A stretch of 9,466 bases of DNA from Deltaproteobacteria bacterium. GTDB taxonomy: Bacteria > Myxococcota_A > Polyangia > Polyangiales > Houyiibacteriaceae. This document shows, one piece after another, positions 1 to 6,402 of the stretch. Position 1 is the stretch's first letter, and each line of letters opens with the position of its first letter. The stretch spans positions 1 to 9,466 of the forward strand of contig JAFDFW010000048.1 in assembly GCA_019309605.1 (NCBI GenBank). The letters are read 5' to 3'. The notes below the pieces were generated by a model. The model saw only the letters and a list, made by a program, of their open reading frames with translations, had not been told where the DNA came from and ran no database searches. The translations under genes and the position numbers were made by a program.

Positions 1-371
1 GTCAAATGAAGCTCCGTGGCCAACGGTAGGGCCTCCTCGTACAAGCTCGCGCCGCCGATGATGAAGGGGCAGTCGTCGGTTGTTCTTGCGAGGGCGATCG
101 CTTCCGCGAGGCTATGGGCCGTTTCGCATCCGGCGAACAGCGCGCCGGGCTGTCTAGTGACGACGATGTTGCGGCGCTTTGGAAGCGCGCGGCCGATCGA
201 GTCGTGGGTTTTGCGGCCCATGATGATCACGTGCCCGCTGGTGGTCTTCTTGAAGTGCTTGAGGTCTTCGGAAACGTGCCAAGGCAACGCGCCGCCTTTG
301 CCGATCACGCCGTTGCGGGCCACCGCCACGATCAACGCGAGCGGGGCCAGGGCCGGATCAGGGCTGGTCAC
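1..371 (-). CDS. folA: dihydrofolate reductase, C-terminus cut by window edge
   Basis: Reduces dihydrofolate to tetrahydrofolate with NADPH in the cytoplasm, regenerating the folate that ThyA oxidises. About 123 codons are visible of a family that usually has 160-170, so the C-terminal part lies outside the window. Seen in the translation: the M20-loop motif GVIGKGGALPWH (residues 21-32), the catalytic acid D36 in SEDLKHFKK, the NADPH-binding stretch VIIMGRKTHDSIGR (48-61), and IIGGASLYEEALP (104-116), matching the family GG-x-x-x-Y segment. The start chosen is GTG at 371-369: it gives a normal N-terminus and its GTGA overlaps the TGA stop of thyA, implying translational coupling. The thyA-folA pairing is common in bacteria and supports the call. 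No truncation or frameshift is visible in the part present. Confidence 0.95.
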   Translation of the reverse strand, partial: MTSPDPALAPLALIVAVARNGVIGKGGALPWHVSEDLKHFKKTTSGHVIIMGRKTHDSIGRALPKRRNIVVTRQPGALFAGCETAHSLAEAIALARTTDDCPFIIGGASLYEEALPLATELHL

Positions 372-1210
372 ACTGCCACCGGGGCTTTGATGCGCGGATG
401 AGGGAGGTAGTCCTTGAGCTGGAAGTGCTCGTGTCGGAAGTCGAAGAGGTTGTCGACTGATGGATCGATCAACATGGTCGGCGGCGGACGGGGCTGACGT
501 GAGAGTTGTAGTCGGGCCTGGTCGACGTGGTTGCTGTAGAGGTGCACGTCACCGAACGTGTGAACGAAATCGCCCGGCTCCAAGCCTGACACCGAGGCGA
601 CCATCATGGTTAGGAGTGCGTAGCTTGCGATGTTGAAGGGGACCCCCAGAAAAACGTCGGCGCTGCGCTGGTACAACTGACAGCTCAACCGGCCATCGCT
701 AACGTAAAACTGAAAAAGGGTGTGACAAGGGGGGAGGGCGACGCGCTCGGCTTCCGAAGGGTTCCAGCCTGAGATGATCAGCCGCCGGCTATTCGGGTTG
801 TCCCGGATCTGATCGAGCACCTGGGTGAGTTGGTCGAAGCCGTCCCGCTCGTAGGAGCCGTCTTCGCGCTCGGTCGCGCCGAAATTGCGCCACTGATGGC
901 CGTACACCGGGCCGAGGTCGCCTTCCTTTCGCCCGAAGCGCGCGGTCTGTTCGGCGGTCGCCCATTCGTCCCAGATCGAGACGCCCACCTCTTGAAGCTG
1001 GGTGACGTGGGTTTCGCCGCGCACGAACCACAGCAGCTCGTGGATGATCGACTTGAGGTGGACCTTCTTGGTGGTGACGAGGGGAAAGCCCTCGCGAAGG
1101 TCGACGCGCAGTTGGTAACCGAACAGGCTTCGCGTCCCGGTCCCTGTTCGGTCTTCGCGCTGGACGCCGTCATCCAGCACCTTCCGCAGCAGGTCGAGGT
1201 ATGCGCGCAT
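368..1210 (-). CDS. thyA: thymidylate synthase
   Basis: Converts dUMP and 5,10-methylene-tetrahydrofolate to dTMP and dihydrofolate; cytoplasmic homodimer in the family. The 280 residues show the complete set of hallmarks: phosphate-binding R21 in DRTGTGT, the IHELLWF helix (56-62), IWDEWA (79-84), GDLGPVYGHQWR (97-108), the catalytic cysteine C162 in LPPCHTLFQFYV, QRSADVFLGVPFNIASY (181-197) with D185 and N193, DVHLYSNH (221-228), and the C-terminal HPRIKAPVAV. It is 16 residues longer than the E. coli enzyme as I recall it. The extra length is split between a loop at about 85-97 (9 residues) and one at about 109-125 (7 residues). The ATG lies 4 bp after the mlaD stop with only a weak purine-rich AGAA upstream, so translation may be coupled. 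It is third in the apparent mlaF-mlaD-thyA-folA operon. Confidence 0.98.
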   Translation of the reverse strand: MRAYLDLLRKVLDDGVQREDRTGTGTRSLFGYQLRVDLREGFPLVTTKKVHLKSIIHELLWFVRGETHVTQLQEVGVSIWDEWATAEQTARFGRKEGDLGPVYGHQWRNFGATEREDGSYERDGFDQLTQVLDQIRDNPNSRRLIISGWNPSEAERVALPPCHTLFQFYVSDGRLSCQLYQRSADVFLGVPFNIASYALLTMMVASVSGLEPGDFVHTFGDVHLYSNHVDQARLQLSRQPRPPPTMLIDPSVDNLFDFRHEHFQLKDYLPHPRIKAPVAV

Positions 1211-1214
1211 CGTT

Positions 1215-2342
1215 CTATTCTTCGATCACCTCGACCGGCTCGCGAGGTTCGTCGCGCCGGATCGAGTAGCGCACCAGTGCCCGAAGAATATCGTTGCGCT
1301 CGAGGTCGCCCACCAGGCGCTTGATGTCCTCGTAGACCGACGGGTCGGTCAACAGCGCGCCGATGGTGCCCTTGCCCTCGCGCGCCTCTTTGGTGAGAAA
1401 GGCGATGTCGTCGCTGGCGTTCTGCAAGTTGTCCATGAACGAATCGCCGAGCTCGCCGTAGATCAGCTGATTGACGGCGCCATCGCCCTCGCGGACATCG
1501 GTCAGAATGGTGTTCAGCTGGCCGAATGTGTCGCGGATGTTCCGGATCGCGTCGGCGCCTTCGGTTCCGTAGATCAACGCGTGCGCCGTGCCTTCGTTCG
1601 TTTGGATGTCTTCGGTGATGGCGTTGAGGTTCTTGCCAAGCGCTGCCACCTGCTTTCCGGCCGCCCGCAGCTCTTTCACCGCGCCCTTCACGTCGCGCCC
1701 GAGCTCCGCGTCGTTCATCAAGCGCCCGATCGTCCCGTCTCCGCTCGCGATTGTGCCGCTGACCTTGGCGAGATTACGCGCCGTTTCTTTGAGGTCGTTC
1801 GAAAACTCCTGGTCGGAGAAGGGGTCGGTGGCTAGCCGTAGGTTGTGCGCTGTCCCTTCGGCCTCGAGCAGCGTGCGTTCCGCCAGCGCCATGATGCCGC
1901 CGCCTACAGAGACGGGAATCGGCTCGTCCGGATCCCATTCTGGATACTCGTCAGAGCCGACCCCAATTTCGACGATGCGGTCGCCGAGGAGGCCCTTGCT
2001 CCCTATCGCGGCAAAGCTCGGCTTCGGATCTGCAGTTTTGACGTCTAGGCCCAGCTCTCCTCGGATCAAATGAGTGGCGTCGTCAATGACGCGGAAGTAG
2101 ACCTCGATGTTCCCCGCCTCGCCGATGACGACCTCTGTGACCCCGCCGACGTTTACGCCCGCCACGCGGACGGTGTTGCCCTTCTGCAGGCCGCCGACGT
2201 CGTCGAAGATCGCGTAGTAGGTGGTCTTCGGTTGGAAGATGTTTTCCTGTGCACCGATCGCGAAGGCGATGGTCGTGCCGATCACCAGCGAAACCAATAC
2301 GAAAACGCCAACACGAAGGCGAGTACCGGCAGTCGTCTTCAT
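1215..2342 (-). CDS. mlaD: MlaD-family MCE protein with long helical C-terminus
   Basis: Periplasmic substrate-binding/channel component of an ABC lipid transporter, anchored in the inner membrane; MlaD-type proteins form hexameric rings that pass phospholipids. Seen: a short basic N-terminus, one membrane segment at about residues 11-30, then a single MCE domain at about 39-129 with the signature FDDVGGLQKGNTVRVAGVNVG (46-66) and KGLLGDRIVEIG (116-127). After a Pro/Asp linker, residues 150-360 are mostly predicted helix with five GxGT-type repeats. At 375 residues it is about twice E. coli MlaD (183 as I recall) and resembles the long single-MCE proteins of other bacteria. The C-terminal tail is highly charged (RRDEPREPVEVIEE). 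It starts 20 bp after mlaF, its expected ATPase partner. The symbol is by family; orthology to E. coli mlaD is not proven. Confidence 0.9.
   Translation of the reverse strand: MKTTAGTRLRVGVFVLVSLVIGTTIAFAIGAQENIFQPKTTYYAIFDDVGGLQKGNTVRVAGVNVGGVTEVVIGEAGNIEVYFRVIDDATHLIRGELGLDVKTADPKPSFAAIGSKGLLGDRIVEIGVGSDEYPEWDPDEPIPVSVGGGIMALAERTLLEAEGTAHNLRLATDPFSDQEFSNDLKETARNLAKVSGTIASGDGTIGRLMNDAELGRDVKGAVKELRAAGKQVAALGKNLNAITEDIQTNEGTAHALIYGTEGADAIRNIRDTFGQLNTILTDVREGDGAVNQLIYGELGDSFMDNLQNASDDIAFLTKEAREGKGTIGALLTDPSVYEDIKRLVGDLERNDILRALVRYSIRRDEPREPVEVIEE
1338..1862 (-). repeat. five periodic GxGT motifs coded within mlaD
   Basis: The C-terminal half of the MCE protein holds five related motifs: AEGTAHNLRL (from residue 161), GDGTIGRLMND (201), NEGTAHALIYG (249), GDGAVNQLIYG (286) and GKGTIGALLTD (323). 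Spacings are about 40, 48, 37 and 37 residues. The intervals between them look like amphipathic helices. Motifs of the GxGTLGKLLxDP kind are known in many MCE proteins; five regular copies suggest an extended helical stalk with periodic turns. This is a protein-level repeat; I do not see long identical DNA repeats. Confidence 0.75.
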
Positions 2343-2362
2343 TTATCGCCCAACCCAGCCAC

Positions 2363-3136
2363 TTACCCCGCACTCCTTAGCAGAGTTTCGGTGTCTTCGT
2401 CGACCGGAGCGTTGCCCTCGATGAAGTCGCGGACCTGGGGATTATCTGAGGCCCGGAGCTCGTCAGGGGATCCGGAGAAGATTACGAAACCCTCGTGGAT
2501 CATGGCGATACGATCGCTGATTGCCAGCGCCGTGTCCATGTCGTGCGTCACCACTACCGAGGTCACGTCCAGGGTCTCGTTCAGGTACTGGATCAGATCG
2601 GCGATGCGGGTGACGTTGATCGGGTCGAGCCCCGTCGTCGGTTCGTCGTAGAGTAATACTTCGGGCCGGATCGCCAGCGCCCTGGCGAGTGAGACCCGCT
2701 TCTTCATGCCAGCGGACAGGTCCGCTGGCGCGGTCTCTTCGGTGCCGGGCAGCCCGACGTACGTGAGCGACTCGCGGACGCGCTCCGAGATCTCGAGTTC
2801 GCTCATGTCGAGTTGTTCGCGCAGGCCGTACGCGACGTTCTCCTTGGTGCTGAGCGAATCGAAAAGCGCGCCGGCTTGGAACAGCATCGCCACCCGCTTG
2901 CGAACAGGGGAGTACTCCGCCTCGGTCATTCCCGAGATCTCCTGGCCGTCGAACGAGATGGTGCCGCCGTCGATGCCGAGCAGACCGATGAGCATTTTGA
3001 GCATGACGCTCTTACCCTGGCCGGAGCCACCGATGATCGTCAGCACCTCGCGCTCGTTGATTTCGAGGTTGAGGTCCCGATACACGACCTTCCGTCCGAA
3101 TGCCTTCTTGACCCCACGGAATTCGATGAGCGCCAT
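2363..3136 (-). CDS. mlaF: MlaF-type ABC transporter ATP-binding protein
   Basis: Cytoplasmic ATPase that powers lipid movement between inner and outer membranes together with an MlaE permease and the MCE protein coded next to it. All ABC motifs are present in 257 residues: Walker A GGSGQGKS (36-43), Q-loop Q87 in MLFQAGALFDSLS (84-96), signature LSAGMKKR (140-147), Walker B VLLYDEPTTGLDP (160-172), and the switch histidine H198 in VVTHDM. FQAGALFDS and DPINV are typical of the MlaF subfamily. The signature reads LSAGM rather than the more usual LSGGM, a small substitution unlikely to inactivate it. The C-terminus DFIEGNAP also fits the family. ATG at 3136-3134 is preceded by no clear Shine-Dalgarno, and a candidate -10 lies 7 nt upstream. 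It is first gene of the minus-strand operon; no mlaE lies on either side. Confidence 0.95.
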   Translation of the reverse strand: MALIEFRGVKKAFGRKVVYRDLNLEINEREVLTIIGGSGQGKSVMLKMLIGLLGIDGGTISFDGQEISGMTEAEYSPVRKRVAMLFQAGALFDSLSTKENVAYGLREQLDMSELEISERVRESLTYVGLPGTEETAPADLSAGMKKRVSLARALAIRPEVLLYDEPTTGLDPINVTRIADLIQYLNETLDVTSVVVTHDMDTALAISDRIAMIHEGFVIFSGSPDELRASDNPQVRDFIEGNAPVDEDTETLLRSAG

Positions 3137-3143
3137 CGGCCCG

Positions 3144-3172
3144 ACTTTAGTTGGGGTTGAGGAGATCGTCGA
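3144..3172 (-). promoter_or_regulatory. candidate promoter for the mlaF operon
   Basis: On the minus strand TCGACG (3172-3167) and TAAAGT (3149-3144) are separated by 17 bp; each matches the sigma-70 consensus at 4 of 6 positions. The -10 ends 7 nt before the mlaF ATG, so a transcript would have almost no leader. The match is modest and rests on hexamers and spacing only. Confidence 0.3.
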
Positions 3173-3179
3173 CTACTGT
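3151..3179 (+). promoter_or_regulatory. candidate promoter for the lipoprotein gene
   Basis: TTGGGG (3151-3156) and TACTGT (3174-3179) are separated by 17 bp, each matching the sigma-70 consensus at 3 of 6 positions including TTG and the TA...T frame. It overlaps the candidate mlaF promoter on the other strand, so the two divergent units would compete for polymerase. The -10 ends 7 nt before the ATG at 3187. Confidence 0.25.
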
Positions 3180-3186
3180 AACCGAC

Positions 3187-3819
3187 ATGCGTCGCCGCCA
3201 TGGACGGGTCCTTCTCAGCGCCTGCCTGCTGGTACTCTTGGCGCTTTTGGGGAGTTGCACGGGAAAGGCCGAGGCGGTCCGGGCCGCTCAGCCTTACGTC
3301 GAGGACTTCGGGGAGCTGCGCGTGAGGGCGCTGAGCCTCCTCGAGTTGCGCTCCGATGTGCAGCGACAGCGTCTACTCGCCGACGCCATGAAGAACGGCG
3401 ATGAGGAATCGCTTCCCGCCAACCTGAAGCTGCTCCTCGAGAGGATGCGGGCCGAGCGAGTCGAAATCACCGACCAACGGCTCGAGCACGGTGAAGCGCT
3501 GTTTTGGCGGATGCTCGACTATAGCTTTGCGGAGAACCCGAACGTGCTTCAGGGCGAGATCGTCTTTCTCGAAAAGGACGGCTCGCTGTCGAGTTTTCGC
3601 CACCCACGCGAAACTGCCCTGCCCGCCGGCGTGAAGTGGTACGGCCTCCGTGCGCAGCGCACGTTTGCGGGGCTGACCAACTGCATGACGAACGAGGGCT
3701 CCGAGCCGTGCGTGCTTTTGCAGCTTCGGCCGAGAGACTATCCGGGCAATGCGGGGTTGACGGTGGCGTATCGCCGCACGCCGCTCGAGGTCACTGCCGA
3801 TCCAGAGTCAGCTCGATGA
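3187..3819 (+). CDS. putative outer-membrane lipoprotein of unknown function
   Basis: I do not recognise the family. The 210-residue product begins MRRRHGR, followed by a hydrophobic stretch and a lipobox LGSC with the lipidated cysteine at C24; an earlier LSAC (C13) lies too close to the N-terminus for cleavage. T25 at position +2, not Asp, favours outer-membrane sorting by the Lol rule known from enterobacteria. The mature part has a charged helical region (about 35-105, rich in Arg, Glu and Leu) and then a probably beta-rich half with C166 and C175 nine residues apart, able to form a disulfide. The frame opens earlier, but ATG 3187 is chosen because it places a basic n-region directly before the hydrophobic core. 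It is divergent from mlaF by 50 bp and its 3' end overlaps the next gene by 29 bp. A role linked to lipid transport is possible but rests only on position. Confidence 0.8.
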   Translation: MRRRHGRVLLSACLLVLLALLGSCTGKAEAVRAAQPYVEDFGELRVRALSLLELRSDVQRQRLLADAMKNGDEESLPANLKLLLERMRAERVEITDQRLEHGEALFWRMLDYSFAENPNVLQGEIVFLEKDGSLSSFRHPRETALPAGVKWYGLRAQRTFAGLTNCMTNEGSEPCVLLQLRPRDYPGNAGLTVAYRRTPLEVTADPESAR

Positions 3820-4309
3820 TCTGATACGGAATTGTGCCCGGGCCGCCTTCGGCGTCGAAGCACCCGATCGCGCTCGTATCATCTGTCGCATGTTGGAAGC
3901 ATAGGGTCGGGTCCATGCCGAAGCGCACTGCGAGGTCGGCGCGCTCGGTTTGGGTGAGTGGCGTCACAGTGGCCGCCTCCGGCGAGCTGAGCGCCTGGAG
4001 GGCTGCCTCGTCGAGCGAGCACGCACGGTTCCGCGCCTCCGATGGCATGTCCGGGTGGAACCAGGGGAGGGTGTCCTCGCTGATCACCCCATCGCCGCAT
4101 GTCGTTCGGGTTCCCTCGAGCGCACCGACGAGGATCACCCGGGAGGCCCAGATCTTGGTCTCATCGTCCTGTCCCAGGATGAGACGCCAACCGTAGGACT
4201 GGGCCCAGAACGTCAGGAGGCAGCAGGAGAGCACGAGAACGCCGAGGCATCCGAGACCGACCCAAAGCCCGATATTTCTCGCCGGCGCTTGTGGCGCGTC
4301 TTCCATCAT
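3791..4309 (-). CDS. hypothetical single-pass membrane protein
   Basis: I do not recognise the family. The 172-residue product has a short hydrophilic N-terminus (MMEDAPQAPARN), one strongly hydrophobic segment at about 13-36 containing C21, C29 and C30, and a C-terminal domain of about 130 residues. By the usual membrane signals this domain would be outside the cytoplasm, and its four cysteines (C71, C97, C137, C150) could form two disulfides. There is no lipobox followed by a mature domain and no type IV pilin-like cleavage motif. Two adjacent ATG codons (4309 and 4306) are possible starts; the first is given. No clear Shine-Dalgarno precedes them. The gene converges with the lipoprotein gene, sharing 29 bp at the 3' ends, and diverges from nuoE. 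Nothing in the neighbourhood assigns it a job. Confidence 0.75.
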   Translation of the reverse strand: MMEDAPQAPARNIGLWVGLGCLGVLVLSCCLLTFWAQSYGWRLILGQDDETKIWASRVILVGALEGTRTTCGDGVISEDTLPWFHPDMPSEARNRACSLDEAALQALSSPEAATVTPLTQTERADLAVRFGMDPTLCFQHATDDTSAIGCFDAEGGPGTIPYQIIELTLDRQ

Positions 4310-4318
4310 CAGGCGCGG

Positions 4319-4348
4319 GAGTTACCACTGTTCTGCCGAGCTTGACAG
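4319..4348 (-). promoter_or_regulatory. weak candidate promoter for the hypothetical membrane protein gene
   Basis: On the minus strand CTGTCA (4348-4343) and TAACTC (4324-4319) are 18 bp apart, and the -10-like element ends 9 nt before the ATG at 4309. The -35-like element is the complement of the nuoE -35 region, so the two divergent promoters would share it. Matches are poor. Confidence 0.15.
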
Positions 4349-4370
4349 GGGGGCGCGCCGGGCCTAGCGT
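4342..4370 (+). promoter_or_regulatory. sigma-70-type promoter for the nuoEFJKL operon
   Basis: A perfect TTGACA (4342-4347) is followed after exactly 17 bp by TAGCGT (4365-4370), which keeps the three most conserved -10 positions (T, A and the final T). A start point about 6-8 nt downstream would give a leader of roughly 6-9 nt before the nuoE ATG at 4385. This is the strongest promoter candidate in the window, and it sits in the only large gap before the operon. Confidence 0.6.
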
Positions 4371-4384
4371 CCGCTCGCCCTGCC

Positions 4385-5029
4385 ATGGCTTTTGCGCTTA
4401 CGCCCGAACGCGAACAACAGGTCGACGACATTTTGACCCGCTATCCGGAGCGTCGAGCAGCGCTCTTGCCGGTTCTGTGGCTTTGCCAGCGACAGAACGG
4501 GTGGATTAGCCCGGAAGTCGTCAAGTACGTCGCGGAGCGTCTCGAGCTCTCGACCGCGATCATCCAAGGCGTGGTGACCTTCTATACGATGTTCTTCGAC
4601 GAGCCGGTTGGCGAGAACGTCGTTTGGGTCTGCCGAACGCTTTCCTGCGACCTTCGCGGGGGCAAATCGATTCAGGAGCATCTCGAGAAGAAGCTCGGTT
4701 GCACAGCCGGGCACACCAGCTCGGATGGCAAATTCACCCTGCTCAAGGCCGAGTGCCTGGCCGCCTGCGGGCAGGCTCCCATGGTTCAAATCAACGACTA
4801 CTACTACGAGAATCTCAACGTAGAGCAGTTGGATCGCATTATCGACGCCCACGCGACCAAGGGTGGCGATGCCGCCGCGACAGAATTTTCCACGTTTGCA
4901 AGCTTTGCAGCGCCGCGCGGCAGTGGTGCTGGTCCGGTGACCTCAGCGCCGCCTCCTCCCAGCAAGGAGGCTGTCCGGCTGGCTTCACAACCACCACCTG
5001 CGGGTGACGGGAAGGGTGAGGAGTCGTGA
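4385..5029 (+). CDS. nuoE: NADH-quinone oxidoreductase subunit E (24 kDa, 2Fe-2S)
   Basis: Peripheral-arm subunit of complex I that carries the N1a 2Fe-2S cluster beside the FMN of NuoF. The thioredoxin-like domain fills residues 1-160: helical N-terminus with LPVLWLCQRQNGWIS (28-42) and VVTFYTMF (63-70), then the four ligands C83 and C88 (CRTLSC) and C124 and C128 (CLAAC). At 214 residues it is longer than E. coli NuoE (166) because of a Pro/Ala/Ser-rich, probably disordered tail from about 160 onward. The ATG at 4385 starts a normal NuoE N-terminus, but no Shine-Dalgarno is visible and the promoter is very close, so it may be translated from a nearly leaderless mRNA. It is first in the operon, and its TGA overlaps the nuoF GTG by 4 bp. 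Confidence 0.97.
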   Translation: MAFALTPEREQQVDDILTRYPERRAALLPVLWLCQRQNGWISPEVVKYVAERLELSTAIIQGVVTFYTMFFDEPVGENVVWVCRTLSCDLRGGKSIQEHLEKKLGCTAGHTSSDGKFTLLKAECLAACGQAPMVQINDYYYENLNVEQLDRIIDAHATKGGDAAATEFSTFASFAAPRGSGAGPVTSAPPPPSKEAVRLASQPPPAGDGKGEES

Positions 5030-6402
5030 GCGGGCCGATCAAGCCATTGCTGACCTCCCGTTACGGGATCGAGGAGGGCTGGAAGCTCGCGAACGCGGAG
5101 CGCGCCGGCGCATACGAGGTGGCCCGGCAGGCCCTGACGAGCCGAAAGCCCGCCGAGCTCCGGGAAGAGGTCAAGAAGGCCAACATTCGCGGCCGTGGCG
5201 GCGCAGGTTTCCCCGCCGGGGTGAAGTGGGGCTTCCTCAACCGGCAGGAGGGAGAGGAGATCTACCTCGTCATCAACGCCGACGAGAGCGAGCCCGGCAC
5301 CTTCAAAGACCGCAGCATCATGGACCTCGATCCCCACCGGCTGATCGAGGGGGCTATCATTTCCTGTTTCGCGATCGACGCGCACACCACCTACATCTAC
5401 GTGCGGGGCGAGCTCGCGTTCTCCGTGCAGCGTCTCGAGCGGGCGATTGCGGAGGCGCGAGAGGCCGGCTACCTCGGCGAGCGGCCGTTCGGCATCGATC
5501 ACGCCATCGATGTTCACGTTCACTCTGGCGCCGGTGCGTATATCTGCGGCGAGGAGACAGCGCTGCTCAACTCGCTCGAAGGACGCCGTGGCGAGCCCCG
5601 GCTCAAGCCGCCGTTTCCGGCGGTTAAGGGTGCGTTCGGCATGCCGACCATCGTCAACAACGTCGAAACGGTCGCTTCGGTTCCCGACATCGTGCAGATG
5701 GGCGGCGAAGCCTGGTCCGCACTCGGCCAGCTTCCCGGCGACGGCGGCGTGCGCCTTTACGGCGTCAGCGGTCACGTCAAGAACCCCGGCCTGTTCGAAG
5801 CTCCCGTCGGGATCACCATGCGCGAGCTCATCGACGACTACGCGGGGGGCATGCTCGGCGATCGCCCGCTCAAGGCGGTGATTCCGGGTGGCTCATCGAC
5901 GCCAGTGCTCGATCCGCGCCGCAAAGTAGACGCACCACTCGAAGAACACCCACTGCACAAGTGGCACGGCCAAAGCGAAATCGACGTGCCGATGGGCGTC
6001 GACACGTATCGGGCCCTTGGCACGATGCTCGGAACCTGCTGCGCCATCGTGATGGACGACACCGTCAATATGGTCGAGGCCAGCCGCAACCTGATGCGCT
6101 TTTACAAGCACGAGTCCTGCGGGCAGTGCACCCCGTGTCGCGAGGGGACCGGTTGGCTGGTCGATGTGCTCGACAACCTGTGCAGCGGGCGGGGCAAGCC
6201 CGAAGACGTAGACCTCCTGGTCAACATCTCGAACAACATGATGGGCAACACCATTTGCGCCTTCGCGGATGGCACTGCGATGCCGATGCTCGGGATGGTG
6301 CAGAAGTTCCGCGAAGAATTCATGGACGCCGCGATGAACGGCGTTCCCGACGGCGTCCGGCACGACGACAGCACTCGCAGCATCGTAGAGGGGGGCGCGT
6401 GA
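5026..6402 (+). CDS. nuoF: NADH-quinone oxidoreductase subunit F (51 kDa, FMN/NADH, 4Fe-4S)
   Basis: Entry point of complex I: binds NADH and FMN and passes electrons to the N3 4Fe-4S cluster. Domains in order: the FMN/NADH-binding motif RGRGGAGFPAGVKW (55-68), NADESEPGTFKDR (84-96), a second nucleotide-site segment GAGAYICGEETALLNSLEG (168-186), the SLBB-like region around 240-295, and the C-terminal cluster domain with C365, C368 and C371 (CGQCTPC) plus C411 in NTICAFADG. Length 458 is slightly above the usual 420-450; an extra stretch with three histidines occupies about 298-317. The start is GTG at 5026, overlapping the nuoE stop as GTGA, with a purine-rich AAGGGTGAGGAG just upstream as ribosome site. 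It runs into nuoJ with another 4-bp GTGA overlap; nuoG does not follow. Confidence 0.98.
   Translation: MSGPIKPLLTSRYGIEEGWKLANAERAGAYEVARQALTSRKPAELREEVKKANIRGRGGAGFPAGVKWGFLNRQEGEEIYLVINADESEPGTFKDRSIMDLDPHRLIEGAIISCFAIDAHTTYIYVRGELAFSVQRLERAIAEAREAGYLGERPFGIDHAIDVHVHSGAGAYICGEETALLNSLEGRRGEPRLKPPFPAVKGAFGMPTIVNNVETVASVPDIVQMGGEAWSALGQLPGDGGVRLYGVSGHVKNPGLFEAPVGITMRELIDDYAGGMLGDRPLKAVIPGGSSTPVLDPRRKVDAPLEEHPLHKWHGQSEIDVPMGVDTYRALGTMLGTCCAIVMDDTVNMVEASRNLMRFYKHESCGQCTPCREGTGWLVDVLDNLCSGRGKPEDVDLLVNISNNMMGNTICAFADGTAMPMLGMVQKFREEFMDAAMNGVPDGVRHDDSTRSIVEGGA

Noticed and set aside
3151..3186. Earlier TTG start for the lipoprotein at 3151
   Set aside because: It would add twelve polar residues before the basic n-region and overlap the candidate promoter; ATG 3187 gives a standard lipoprotein signal peptide.
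3791..3860. Possible bidirectional terminator at the convergent gene ends
   Set aside because: I see GC-rich self-complementary bits such as GCCCGGGC but no stable hairpin followed by a T run on either strand.
4804..5775. Open frame of 323 codons on the minus strand opposite nuoE and nuoF
   Set aside because: It lies antisense to two clearly identified genes, shows no recognisable motif, and has no promoter or ribosome site.
5961..6398. Upstream extension of the nuoJ frame inside nuoF
   Set aside because: The upstream part is Arg-rich out-of-frame reading of nuoF; hydrophobic NuoJ sequence begins only after GTG 6399, which overlaps the nuoF stop.
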